Notes under the pieces: generated by a model
What the model saw: only the letters and a program-made list of their open reading frames with translations
Database searches by the model: none
What the model was told of the DNA's origin: nothing
In this document: in pieces, positions 34,828-43,788 of the stretch
Layout of the letters: every line of letters begins with the position of its first letter
How positions within the stretch are numbered: the first letter of the stretch is position 1
DNA from: BOKV01 sp041739225
GTDB lineage: Bacteria; Pseudomonadota; Alphaproteobacteria; Rhizobiales; Rhizobiaceae
Reading direction: 5' to 3'
NCBI GenBank assembly: GCA_041739225.1
Contig: JBGSOG010000078.1
Location: forward strand, 1-64,000
DNA length: 64,000 nt
Translations under genes and position numbers: made by a program

Positions 34828-36042
34828 TCAGGAAGCTGTGCGCCCGAAACTGGTTGGTGCTGGCGCTACCACTTTCCCGACATTTTTCTCGACTTGGTAG
34901 ATCGCCAGTCCGCGTTCGGCTGTTCCTGCAGGTGTAAGCCGGAAAATCCCGTTGATCCCGACATAGCCGTTGGCTGTTTCCAATGCTTCAGGCTGGAACG
35001 GGTTGCCTGCACCGCCACTGCGGATGAGGTTGGTCGAAAGTGTGATCGAATCATAACCCAGCGCGGCCCAGACATTGGGCTTTGCGCCATAAGCTGCTTC
35101 GTAACGCTTGGCAAAATCACCGAACCGCGAAAGATCGCGACCGGGATAAAGTGCACCCTCAAGCTGCGGCTCCTTGAACACCACACTCTCCCATTGGCCC
35201 GAGCCCAGGATGAGTTTTCCCACGATGTCGATCGAGCTTTTGCGCATGGACAACATCATGGCATTTGGAATTTCGCCGCCTTCAGGAATATAGATCGCGT
35301 CTGACGATGCAACCAGCGGCGCAGCCGAAGTTATGGCTTGCTCAATCGATGTCACTGAACGCTCATAACGAACGATTTGCACATTGGCCCCGGCCGCTCC
35401 TGCTTCTTGCCGCAAAGTGGCTTCGCGAACAGAGCCTTCCGAGTTTGTTGGCAGAAATGCCAGGAACGACCGCGCGCCGCGCGATAGGGCATAACGAACC
35501 ATGCGCGAAGTGTCTGCTTGCGGCGTGTAAGACAACAAATAAACGCCGCGCTTGGCGTTGGAAGTATCGGTGGAAAAGGCAATCATGGTTCGTCCGGCAG
35601 GGAGCGTGATGCCGGAAGCGGCCGATACATTGGCTGCGAACACCGGCCCCAGTATTGCCGAGGAGCCTTCGCGGATGGCCTCGCTGGCGGCGGCCTGCGC
35701 GCTGGCTGGCTGCCCTGCGTCATCCTTGATGACGAGTTCAAGATCGGCCTCACCGAAATCCTTGATCGCCATCAGGGCGCCATTGCGGATCTCGTTGGCA
35801 ACGATCGCGCCATTTCCGGGAGCTGATTTGGGAATGAGCAGCGAAATCCGCACCGACCCGCGCCCGAAAACCTCGCCGTTCGGGTTCGGTGTTTTGGTGA
35901 TTTGCGAAGTGCTGGCGGACAATTGCGATTGTGGCCGCACACCCAGATCAGAAGACTGGCAGCCTGCAAGCAAAAGACTTGTGGCCATTGCAATCAGTCC
36001 AAGCCGCAATTGCGGATTAAATACAGACAATGCCCCACGCAT
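34828..36042 (-). CDS. LpoA-like lipoprotein with periplasmic binding-protein fold
   Basis: The 404-residue protein (ATG 36042) has a signal peptide ending in the lipobox LLAGC, with Cys28 as lipidation site. The remainder is a type-I periplasmic binding-protein fold (Peripla_BP_6), with RISLLIPKSAPGNGAIVANE and LVIKDDAGQPASAQAAASEA. In gammaproteobacteria LpoA, a lipoprotein with this fold, activates penicillin-binding protein 1A and is encoded next to rsmI and yraN; the same neighbours are present here, divergently. The penicillin-binding-protein-activator call therefore rests on fold plus synteny. A role as an unusual amino-acid receptor is the alternative. Confidence 0.85.
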   Translation of the reverse strand: MRGALSVFNPQLRLGLIAMATSLLLAGCQSSDLGVRPQSQLSASTSQITKTPNPNGEVFGRGSVRISLLIPKSAPGNGAIVANEIRNGALMAIKDFGEADLELVIKDDAGQPASAQAAASEAIREGSSAILGPVFAANVSAASGITLPAGRTMIAFSTDTSNAKRGVYLLSYTPQADTSRMVRYALSRGARSFLAFLPTNSEGSVREATLRQEAGAAGANVQIVRYERSVTSIEQAITSAAPLVASSDAIYIPEGGEIPNAMMLSMRKSSIDIVGKLILGSGQWESVVFKEPQLEGALYPGRDLSRFGDFAKRYEAAYGAKPNVWAALGYDSITLSTNLIRSGGAGNPFQPEALETANGYVGINGIFRLTPAGTAERGLAIYQVEKNVGKVVAPAPTSFGRTAS

Positions 36043-36279
36043 GATTCTTCGCCTTTCCCGCCGCAACCGTTAAAGCCGGTAAACAGCACACCAAATTTTT
36101 TGCACTGATTGCTGCGACACATTCTTTTCAGATGCGCGCCCCGCAGCAATTTGCAAAGCAAACCCGCCGGTAAAAGTGCCTTGGCCTGAAGGCATTTTCG
36201 CGGCAATGAATTTGCGTTGATGTAAAATGCGAAAAACTGCAAGGGTTTTACGCGACAATTTACCTGAGGAGTCGGATTG

Positions 36280-37161
36280 ATGGCTGGTTTCGTGCTCAAC
36301 GGAACGCTTTTTCCGCCCCGCGCGCAGCAGCCGGGCCTTTATGTTGTGGCAACTCCCATCGGCAATTTGCGCGACATCACACTGCGAGCGCTGGAGACGC
36401 TGGGCTCTGCGACGCTGGTCGCCTGCGAAGATACCCGCGTTTCCGGCAAACTGCTGAAGCATTTCGGCATTTCTGCCAAGCTGGTATCCTATCACGAGCA
36501 CAATGCCGACAAGGCGGGCGGAAAACTTCTCGATGCGATCCGCTCAGGTGCCAGCGTTGCATTGATCAGCGATGCAGGTACGCCTCTGGTTTCCGATCCG
36601 GGCCAACGGCTGGTGGCCGATGCACGCGCGCAAGGATTGCCGGTCTGGCCCATTCCCGGGGCTTGTGCCCCGGTTGCCGCGCTGAGTGCCAGCGGACTCT
36701 CGTCTGCCGCCTTCATGTTTTGCGGTTTTTTGCCAACCAGGGAAAATGCCCGTCGTACCCGGTTGCGGGAATTGCGTTCGGTGCCGGCGACACTGGTCTT
36801 TTTTGAAAGTCCCAACCGCCTCGACCGTGCGCTTGCCGACATGGCGCTCGAACTGGGTGCAGACCGGGAGATCGCCATTTGCCGTGAGATCACCAAGTTG
36901 CACGAGGAAATGGTGCGCGGGCCCGCAAGCGAACTTGCCGCCGCATGGGCAGGCAAGCCGGTGAAAGGGGAAATCGTCTTGTTGGCAGGTCCGCCCGAAG
37001 AAGAAGGCGCAACCGATCCGGACAGCCTGCTGGGCGAATTGATGGTGCACATGAGTTTGAGTGACGCCGTTGCCGAGGCGGCCAAACAAAGCGGGCAACC
37101 AAGGAAGCTGGTTTATGCCAGGGCGCTGGAGATTGCCGGGCGAAACGAAAAAGGGCGATGA
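36280..37161 (+). CDS. rsmI: 16S rRNA 2'-O-ribose C1402 methyltransferase RsmI
   Basis: RsmI methylates C1402 in the decoding centre of 16S rRNA. The 293-residue protein from ATG 36280 (GAGGAGTCGG upstream) starts MAGFVLNGTLFPPRAQQPGL; the tetrapyrrole-methylase-type fold shows LYVVATPIGNLRDITLRALE, VACEDTRVSGKLLKHF, LISDAGTPLVSDPG and the later FFESPNRLDRALADMA block. A C-terminal extension follows (about residues 235-293). It is followed by yraN after six bases and is divergent from the LpoA-like gene, the order known from E. coli. Confidence 0.96.
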   Translation: MAGFVLNGTLFPPRAQQPGLYVVATPIGNLRDITLRALETLGSATLVACEDTRVSGKLLKHFGISAKLVSYHEHNADKAGGKLLDAIRSGASVALISDAGTPLVSDPGQRLVADARAQGLPVWPIPGACAPVAALSASGLSSAAFMFCGFLPTRENARRTRLRELRSVPATLVFFESPNRLDRALADMALELGADREIAICREITKLHEEMVRGPASELAAAWAGKPVKGEIVLLAGPPEEEGATDPDSLLGELMVHMSLSDAVAEAAKQSGQPRKLVYARALEIAGRNEKGR

Positions 37162-37167
37162 CGGTCG

Positions 37168-37545
37168 ATGGCGAAGGAAACCAGATCCGGTCGTCTGAAG
37201 ACCAAACTTCGTGCACTGGATCGCGGGCGCAGTGGTGAACGCCTCGCGGTGCTGCATTTGCGCTTGCGCGGTTGGAAAATTGCCGCGCGAAATTTTCGCT
37301 GCGGACGCGGCGAGATCGACATCATTGCGCGCAAGGGCAACCTTGTGGCTTTTGTTGAAGTCAAAGCCCGTCAAACGGTCGATGAGTCGGTGGCAGCCGT
37401 GAGCTCATTGTCCCGCCAGCGGATTGCTGCGGCAGCCAGCGAATGGATTTCGCGCCAGCACGACGGTGCGTTGCTTTCGTGGCGTCACGACATCATGGCA
37501 GTATGCCCGTGGCGCTGGCCGGTGCATTTGCCCGATGCATTTTGA
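37168..37545 (+). CDS. YraN family protein (UPF0102)
   Basis: The 125-residue protein belongs to the restriction-endonuclease-like UPF0102 family. The conserved catalytic-type residues are visible: GRSGERLAVLHL, FRCGRGEIDIIARKGNLVAF and VEVKAR (the D...ExK triad). The C-terminus ends PWRWPVHLPDAF. Function in the cell is unknown, although nuclease or DNA-repair roles have been proposed for relatives. It lies between rsmI and gshB on the plus strand. Confidence 0.9.
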   Translation: MAKETRSGRLKTKLRALDRGRSGERLAVLHLRLRGWKIAARNFRCGRGEIDIIARKGNLVAFVEVKARQTVDESVAAVSSLSRQRIAAAASEWISRQHDGALLSWRHDIMAVCPWRWPVHLPDAF

Positions 37546-37611
37546 TCCCATTGCCAAGACGGGCATGCTGCCTCTATTTAAATCCCGAACCTGAAGCGGA
37601 GGAAATTCAGC

Positions 37612-38550
37612 ATGGCCCTGAAAATTGCCATCCAGATGGACCATGTGTCGACGATTAACATCCGGGGTGATTCCACTTTTGCCATGGCGCTAGAAGCGCA
37701 GGCCCGCGGTCACCAATTGTATCATTACACGCCCGACAGGCTGCAAATGCGCGGCGGCACCGTGGAGGCGGGCCTCGAAACGCTCCAGGTTCGCGACGAG
37801 GCGGGAAATCATTTCACACTGGGTGAAAAGACTGTAACCGATCTTTCGACGATGGATGTGGTGCTGTTGCGGCAAGACCCGCCTTTTGACATGGCCTACA
37901 TCACCTACACCCATATCCTCGAGCGCATTCACCCGCGCACACTGGTTGTCAACGACCCGGCTGCGGTCCGCAATTCACCGGAAAAAATTCTGGTAACCGA
38001 ATTTCCCGAACTGATGCCCGATACGTTGATCACCCGGGATTTCGAAGCTGTTCGGGCGTTTCGCCATGAATTTGGCGACATCATCGTCAAACCGCTTTAC
38101 GGCAATGGCGGCGCTGGCGTTTTCCGGATTGCCGATGGCGACCAGAACCTGTCATCGCTGCTGGAGATATTCGGTTCAATGTTCCGCGAACCGCTGATCG
38201 CCCAGCGTTATCTTGCCGACGTGCGCAAGGGCGACAAGCGCATCATCCTGGTGGATGGCGAGCCGGTTGGCGCGATCAACCGGGTGCCCTCGGACGGTGA
38301 AGCCCGCTCCAACATGCATGCCGGCGGGCGTCCCGAGCATGCTGACCTGACTGCACGCGAGCGGGAAATCTGTGCAAAAATAGGCCCCCGCCTCAAGCAG
38401 TTGGGATTCATTTTCGTCGGGATCGACGTCATCGGTGATTGTCTGACGGAGATCAACGTCACCTCGCCGACCGGCATCCGCGAGGTGAAGCGGTTCTCCG
38501 GCACCGATATTGCCGCGCTTGTCCTTGATGCGATCGAACGCCGCCGCTGA
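37612..38550 (+). CDS. gshB: Glutathione synthetase
   Basis: GshB joins gamma-glutamylcysteine and glycine with ATP, the second step of glutathione synthesis. The 312-residue protein has an N-terminal prokaryotic GSH domain (about 1-120, MALKIAIQMDHVSTINIRGD) and an ATP-grasp fold with FGDIIVKPLYGNGGAGVFRI and KRIILVDGEPVGAINRVPSD, ending with EINVTSPTGIREV, which includes the metal-binding Glu and Asn. The start has an excellent ribosome site (GGAGGAAATTCAGC). It follows yraN after 66 bases. Confidence 0.97.
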   Translation: MALKIAIQMDHVSTINIRGDSTFAMALEAQARGHQLYHYTPDRLQMRGGTVEAGLETLQVRDEAGNHFTLGEKTVTDLSTMDVVLLRQDPPFDMAYITYTHILERIHPRTLVVNDPAAVRNSPEKILVTEFPELMPDTLITRDFEAVRAFRHEFGDIIVKPLYGNGGAGVFRIADGDQNLSSLLEIFGSMFREPLIAQRYLADVRKGDKRIILVDGEPVGAINRVPSDGEARSNMHAGGRPEHADLTAREREICAKIGPRLKQLGFIFVGIDVIGDCLTEINVTSPTGIREVKRFSGTDIAALVLDAIERRR

Positions 38551-38640
38551 AGGCAGACAATTGTACACAAGCAGAACATTCTTGCCATCGCGGCTTGCCG
38601 AAGCTGGCTTTTTCAACTGGTTGTCAACAGGAAACACGAT

Positions 38641-38669
38641 TTGTTCCAGGCATAAAATATTGATATAAA
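38641..38669 (+). promoter_or_regulatory. Sigma-70-like promoter upstream of comM
   Basis: TTGTTC (38641-38646) and TATAAA (38664-38669) with 17 bases between them lie in an unusually AT-rich 281-base spacer (38551-38831) after gshB. The spacer holds no credible gene. The expected transcript would start about 150 bases upstream of the comM ATG. Confidence 0.5.
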
Positions 38670-38831
38670 ACAGATTAACCAGAAATGTCGCCAAGTTTAC
38701 ATATTCACGAAAGTATTGGGTTCCGTTTTTGTTCTTTACAGTGGATTTCCGGCATGCCATGGTTGTGTCCTGTATAAAGTAGCGTCAGGGTTAGGGCTGC
38801 GGCAGCCCCAACTCCGCCACGGGGGGCGAAC

Positions 38832-40361
38832 ATGGTTGCGCGGGTCAAGACGGTGGCGTTTCACGGCATTGATGCGGTTCCGGTTGACGTGCAGGTGATG
38901 ATCCAGCCTGGATCGGTCGTGATGAACATCGTCGGCCTTGCCGACAAGGCGGTTGCCGAAAGCCGGGAGCGGGTGCGCGCGGCGCTGCATGCCTCGGGGC
39001 TGGCAATGCCTGCCAAGCGCATCACGGTAAATCTTGCTCCAGCCGACCTGCCCAAGGAAGGCAGCCATTACGACCTGCCCATTGCGCTTGGCCTGATGGC
39101 GGCGATGGGCGCAATTCCTGCCGACATTCTGGAGGAATACGTGGTGCTGGGGGAACTTTCGCTCGATGGCACCCTGACGGCAATAGCCGGGGCTCTTCCA
39201 GCAGCCATTGGTGCCAACGCATTGGGAAAAGGCTTGATTTGCCCCGCTGATTGCGGTCCCGAGGCCGCATGGGCAGGTGAAGGAATGGACATTGTTGCCC
39301 CGCGCAGCCTCATTGCACTGGCCAATCATTTTCGTGGCACACAAGTGCTCGCCCGGCCACAGCCAGCCATTCGCCAGGCCACCGGCGCACTTCCGGATCT
39401 GGGTGACATCAAAGGGCAGGAGACAGCCCGCCGGGCGCTGGAAATAGCTGCCGCAGGCGGCCACAACATGTTGATGGTCGGGCCGCCCGGCTCTGGCAAA
39501 TCCATGCTGGCGGCGCGCCTGCCCGGCATTTTGCCACCGCTGGGGCCGCGCGAATTGCTGGAAGTCTCAATGATCTCCTCCATCGCTGGCGAACTTTCCG
39601 GCGGACGGTTGAGCGACCGCCGTCCGTTCCGCCAGCCACACCATTCCGCTTCCATGGCCGCCATGGTCGGCGGCGGTTTGCGGGCCCGGCCAGGCGAAGC
39701 ATCGCTTGCCCACAATGGTGTGTTGTTTCTGGATGAACTGCCAGAGTTTTCGGCGCAGGTGCTGGATTCGCTGCGCCAGCCGCTCGAATCTGGCGAAACG
39801 ATGATTGCACGGGCCAACCACCGCATCACCTATCCCTCGCGGTTTCAGCTGATTGCCGCAATGAACCCTTGCCGCTGCGGCATGGCCGGAGAGCCGGGAT
39901 ATACCTGCAAACGCGGTGCGCGCTGTGCGCAAGATTATCAGGCCCGCTTGTCGGGGCCGTTCCTTGACCGCATTGACTTGCGGGTCGAGGTGCCTGCGGT
40001 CAGTGCCTCTGATCTGCTCGCGCCCTCCCGGTCTGAAACCAGCGCTGCAGTGTTGCAGCGGGTTTTGCGTGCCAGAATGTTGCAGTCCGAGCGCTATGGC
40101 GAAATGGGTGTGACGGCCACCACAAATTCTGCCGTTTCCAATACGGTGATCGAGGCCGTGGCTGCCCCCGAAAGATCCGGTGCGCAATTGTTGAAGGACG
40201 CGGCGGACTCCATGCGTTTTTCGGCCCGCGCCTACCATCGCATCCTCAAAGTTGCCCGCACCATCGCAGATCTGGATGGCGCGACTGATGTTGGCCGCAT
40301 CCACATTGCCGAAGCTATTGCTTACCGGATGTCGGCAGAAAGGCTGGCTGCAGCGGCTTGA
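38832..40361 (+). CDS. comM: ComM/YifB family AAA+ ATPase
   Basis: The 509-residue protein has an N-terminal Lon-protease-like domain (about 20-150), a magnesium-chelatase-type AAA+ domain with Walker A in VGPPGSGKSMLAARLPG and Walker B in GVLFLDELPEFS, and a C-terminal Mg-chelatase domain. A cysteine cluster MNPCRCGMAGEPGYTCKRGA lies near residue 340. ComM is a hexameric branch-migration helicase that aids integration of DNA in natural transformation, and is common even in non-competent bacteria. It ends about 110 bases before the hybrid kinase gene, on the same strand. Confidence 0.93.
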   Translation: MVARVKTVAFHGIDAVPVDVQVMIQPGSVVMNIVGLADKAVAESRERVRAALHASGLAMPAKRITVNLAPADLPKEGSHYDLPIALGLMAAMGAIPADILEEYVVLGELSLDGTLTAIAGALPAAIGANALGKGLICPADCGPEAAWAGEGMDIVAPRSLIALANHFRGTQVLARPQPAIRQATGALPDLGDIKGQETARRALEIAAAGGHNMLMVGPPGSGKSMLAARLPGILPPLGPRELLEVSMISSIAGELSGGRLSDRRPFRQPHHSASMAAMVGGGLRARPGEASLAHNGVLFLDELPEFSAQVLDSLRQPLESGETMIARANHRITYPSRFQLIAAMNPCRCGMAGEPGYTCKRGARCAQDYQARLSGPFLDRIDLRVEVPAVSASDLLAPSRSETSAAVLQRVLRARMLQSERYGEMGVTATTNSAVSNTVIEAVAAPERSGAQLLKDAADSMRFSARAYHRILKVARTIADLDGATDVGRIHIAEAIAYRMSAERLAAAA

Positions 40362-40471
40362 AGTGCGGGCCTGGCAAGAAAGGGTTTCTAAACCGCGCTG
40401 TGCTAGACCGGTCTTTCATTGCATTGCCGGAAGACGGCAGCAACCGGATCGCTTTGAAGGACGCGCCTGAA

Positions 40472-42829
40472 ATGATTGGTACGCGCAAAACACAGGACGG
40501 GCGCGGCGAAGGCAAGGCAGCCGAACTGAATTTCCAAAGTGCCCAAACGGGCAAAATTCCATTGTTGAATGCGCCCCTCTTGCAAACCCCTTTGCAGCCT
40601 GAGGCATTTGCCGCAGCGTTGGTCCCGCAATGGCAGGCAAACGTCGCGTTCGGCGCGACAGCCGGGCTTTGCCTGGTTCCGGCATTGACTGGCCACTTTG
40701 TCGTTTCGCTGGTTTTGCTGCTCGCGCTTCTCGCATTGGCGCTGTGGTGGGCGGGGCGTCAGGCGCGGCTGCAGCACGAACAGGCGAGGCTTCAGCACCT
40801 CAAACTGACAGAAGCGATTGAAATTCTTGAGGACAAGGCCTGGGAGCTTCGCGAGAGCGAAGAGAGGTACCGCAGCCTGGGCGAGGCTTTTGGTGATCTG
40901 GTCTTGCACCGCGATTCGTCCGGAAACATCATTTTTGCCAATCGTTCGCTTCGTGAAATGTTTGATGTACCGCCGGACAAACTTGCTGAAACCGTGTTCA
41001 AACCCGAAATTGCCGTAAGTTCCAATGCCCGCCTGGCCCATATGAACCAGGGTGGTGTCGTCGCCCGCGAACTCCAGATTGCAACTTCCTCCGGCCCGCG
41101 TTGGTTTCACTGGATAGACCTGCCAATCCGTGATGAAACAACCGGGAAAAATGCCACGCGCTCGGTTGCCCGCGACATTACCGATCACAAACTTGCGCAA
41201 GCGGCATTGGAAAGTGCCCGTCAAAAAGCTGAACAGGCAAACCATGCCAAATCGCGTTTTCTGGCCATGGTCAGCCATGAGATGCGTACGCCGCTCAATG
41301 GAATTCTCGGCATGTCGAGCCTGTTGCGCGACACCGACCCGACGCCGGAACAAGCGGCCTATCTGGACGCAGTTTCCACATCCGGCCAGGCGCTGCTGGC
41401 GCTCATTGAGGACATGCTTGACCTGACCCTGATCGAGGCCGGGCGGTTTGAACCTCGCCCGGTAGAAGTCAATCCGCACAATCTGCTGGAGGAAGTTTGC
41501 GAGCTGTTGGCAAGTCGCGCCCATGCCAAGGGCATCGGGCTGGCCGCATTTGTGGAAATGGACGTCCCCCAAATGGTTCTCGCCGACGAAGGCCGGGTTC
41601 GACAGGTACTGGTGAACCTGGTGGGCAACGCCATCAAGTTCACCCAAAAAGGCGGCGTTGGCGTGAAGCTGGAAATCAGTCAATCCGGCACAGGCCGGAC
41701 CCCAGACATCGGGCAATTGCAATTCACAGTTACCGACACCGGCCCCGGTCTCTCCGCCGATGATTGCATCAAGGTCTTTGACGAGTTTTATCAAACCGAT
41801 TCAGCTGCAACCCGGCGGCATGGCGGCGCCGGCCTCGGCCTTTCGATTTCACAGCGCATCGTTCAGTCGCTGGGCGGCCGGATTTCCGTGCAGTCGGAGC
41901 TGGGCAAGGGATCTGCTTTCTGTTTCAGCCTTGATCTGCCTGTTGTCAGGAACGCGGAATCTGCGAACCAGACCCGGCTGGCAGGCCAGAAAGTTTTGAT
42001 TGTTTCAGCAGATGCCGTGGAGCCCCAGGCGATCGCCAATTATGTAAAAAGCAGCGGCGGTAGTGCTTCCGTTGCTGCAACCCTGGCTGATGCCCAGCGA
42101 CTTTTGGCAAACAACCCGGCCTGCTTTGACGTGCTTGTTTTCGACCCGGCAATAACGCGAAACCCGTCGCGGTCCCTGCACAGGCTTTTGCGCGACATCG
42201 CACCGCCGCCATTCACCGTGGTGATGGTGCAACCTGGCGACCGGTCGCGAATTGAGGGCCAGTCTGCTGGCGATTTCGATGCATGGCTGGTTCGCCCGGT
42301 GCGGCGCAGCTCGCTTTTGCGGGTTCTGGGCGATCGACGCGCCGAACAAGCCGAAATCCGCCATACCGCTCCTGCGGTCCGGCCCATGCTGGGTCCCGGC
42401 GAAGTGTTGAATCGCCTCGAAGTACTTGTTGCCGAAGACAATGACGTCAATGCACTTCTGGTGCGCAGCGTCCTGGAGAAAACCGGGCAAAAAGCGACCA
42501 TGGCCACCAACGGACGTGAAGCCTTGGCGCGGGTTCGGGAAATGGCAGTCGCCGGGCAGCAGTTTGACCTGGTGCTGATGGACCTGCACATGCCGGAAAT
42601 GGACGGGCTTGCAGCAATCAGGGCCATCCGCAAACTGGAAAAGCGCTTGGGCCTTGAACAGGCGCCAATTTACACGCTTTCGGCTGATGAACAAAATTCG
42701 GCCCAGCTGGAAAGTCGCCGAGCCGGTGCAAATGGCTATATAACCAAACCGGTTTCACCGCATGTTTTGGTCGACTTGCTCCGCAGCCTTGGCAATTCCG
42801 GCGGCAATGTTGTCAAGAAAGCGTCATGA
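40472..42829 (+). CDS. Hybrid sensor histidine kinase/response regulator
   Basis: From ATG 40472 the protein is 785 residues; the frame is open further upstream to the comM stop. Order: hydrophobic membrane region (about 60-92, LVLLLALLALALWWAG), short coiled coil, PAS-like domain (about 130-240), HisKA dimerisation helix with FLAMVSHEMRTPLNG (phospho-acceptor His269), HATPase_c with NLVGNAIKFTQKGGVG and RRHGGAGLGLSISQRIVQ, a degenerate receiver-like domain (about 510-625), and a normal receiver with VLVAEDNDVNALLVR and predicted phospho-Asp704 in LVLMDLHMPEMDG. There is no separate output domain, and no large sensory loop outside the membrane. It is followed after 70 bases by olsB. Confidence 0.92.
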   Translation: MIGTRKTQDGRGEGKAAELNFQSAQTGKIPLLNAPLLQTPLQPEAFAAALVPQWQANVAFGATAGLCLVPALTGHFVVSLVLLLALLALALWWAGRQARLQHEQARLQHLKLTEAIEILEDKAWELRESEERYRSLGEAFGDLVLHRDSSGNIIFANRSLREMFDVPPDKLAETVFKPEIAVSSNARLAHMNQGGVVARELQIATSSGPRWFHWIDLPIRDETTGKNATRSVARDITDHKLAQAALESARQKAEQANHAKSRFLAMVSHEMRTPLNGILGMSSLLRDTDPTPEQAAYLDAVSTSGQALLALIEDMLDLTLIEAGRFEPRPVEVNPHNLLEEVCELLASRAHAKGIGLAAFVEMDVPQMVLADEGRVRQVLVNLVGNAIKFTQKGGVGVKLEISQSGTGRTPDIGQLQFTVTDTGPGLSADDCIKVFDEFYQTDSAATRRHGGAGLGLSISQRIVQSLGGRISVQSELGKGSAFCFSLDLPVVRNAESANQTRLAGQKVLIVSADAVEPQAIANYVKSSGGSASVAATLADAQRLLANNPACFDVLVFDPAITRNPSRSLHRLLRDIAPPPFTVVMVQPGDRSRIEGQSAGDFDAWLVRPVRRSSLLRVLGDRRAEQAEIRHTAPAVRPMLGPGEVLNRLEVLVAEDNDVNALLVRSVLEKTGQKATMATNGREALARVREMAVAGQQFDLVLMDLHMPEMDGLAAIRAIRKLEKRLGLEQAPIYTLSADEQNSAQLESRRAGANGYITKPVSPHVLVDLLRSLGNSGGNVVKKAS

Positions 42830-42899
42830 GGCCATGCAATCGCAATGTTGATCCCGCCGCTTTGGTGTGGAATGCATTCATCTGCAGCTCGGAAAAACA

Positions 42900-43784
42900 A
42901 TGACGTTCCTCCGGACCAGGCCGGCTTTGGCCAAACTTTCGCAATCCGCAGCAATGTCCTCGCGCCGCTTGTTGAACAGCAACGCGCCTGTATTGGGGCG
43001 CATGGGTACACTGGAAACCCGGCTTGCCCGCAACAATGCTGAAATACGTGCCGCACAGGCACTGCGCTACCAGGTGTTTGTCGGTGAAATGGCAGCCTCA
43101 CCCGGCACGATGGATCGGCTGCTTGGCCGCGACCGGGACCCTTGGGATACCGTATGCGACCATCTGCTGGTGATCGAAACGCAGGGCGGCGGCGAGCGGA
43201 TTGTTGGCACCTACCGCTTTTTGCGTACCAGTCAGGTGCAAGTGTCCGGCCCGGGATTTTACACCGCAGGTGAGTTTGACATTGCCCCCATGTTGGCGCG
43301 CCATGACGGGCTGGAATTCATGGAACTCGGACGGTCCTGCGTTTTGCCGCAATGGCGCACCAAACGAACCATCGAATTGCTCTGGCACGGCATCTGGGCC
43401 TATGTAGTCTCCCACAAGGTTGATGTGATGTTTGGCTGCGCCTCATTTCCCGGCACCGACATTGCCATGTTGGCTGAACAATTGTCGCTTCTGCATCACC
43501 TTGCGCCCGTCACGCCACAATGGACCGCGCAAGCGGCAGGCGCATCCGGCATTCCATTGAACCAGGTTGAAAAAGACAGGATCAATGCCAAACGGGCGCT
43601 TCATGCGCTGCCGCCCCTGATCAAAGGCTATTTGCGGCTCGGTGCGATGTTCGGTCCGCAAGCCGTCATCGACCTGCGTTTCAAGGCTGTTGATGTTCTT
43701 GTTGTTTTGCCGGTTGCCTCGATCAACCGGCGCTATGTTGGCCATTTTGGCAAGGACGCCAGCCGTTTCTCGCCAGCCGGTTGA
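42900..43784 (+). CDS. olsB: L-ornithine N(alpha)-acyltransferase OlsB
   Basis: OlsB acylates ornithine from 3-hydroxyacyl-ACP to form lyso-ornithine lipid, a phosphorus-free membrane lipid common in rhizobia. The 294-residue protein (ATG 42900) has the GNAT-like acyltransferase fold: IRAAQALRYQVFVGEMA, RIVGTYRFLR, FMELGRSCVLPQWRTKRTIE and KVDVMFGCASFPG are typical of OlsB. The C-terminal half (PPLIKGYLRLGAMFG) is also conserved. No olsA lies next to it; it instead follows a hybrid kinase. The gene runs into the malic enzyme gene tail-to-tail with four bases between the stop codons. Confidence 0.92.
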   Translation: MTFLRTRPALAKLSQSAAMSSRRLLNSNAPVLGRMGTLETRLARNNAEIRAAQALRYQVFVGEMAASPGTMDRLLGRDRDPWDTVCDHLLVIETQGGGERIVGTYRFLRTSQVQVSGPGFYTAGEFDIAPMLARHDGLEFMELGRSCVLPQWRTKRTIELLWHGIWAYVVSHKVDVMFGCASFPGTDIAMLAEQLSLLHHLAPVTPQWTAQAAGASGIPLNQVEKDRINAKRALHALPPLIKGYLRLGAMFGPQAVIDLRFKAVDVLVVLPVASINRRYVGHFGKDASRFSPAG

Positions 43785-43788
43785 AAGT

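Noticed and set aside
36176..36200. TGCCTT/AAGGCA hairpin followed by TTTT upstream of rsmI
   Set aside because: No gene ends here on the plus strand and the stem is only six bases; could be an attenuator but evidence is too weak.
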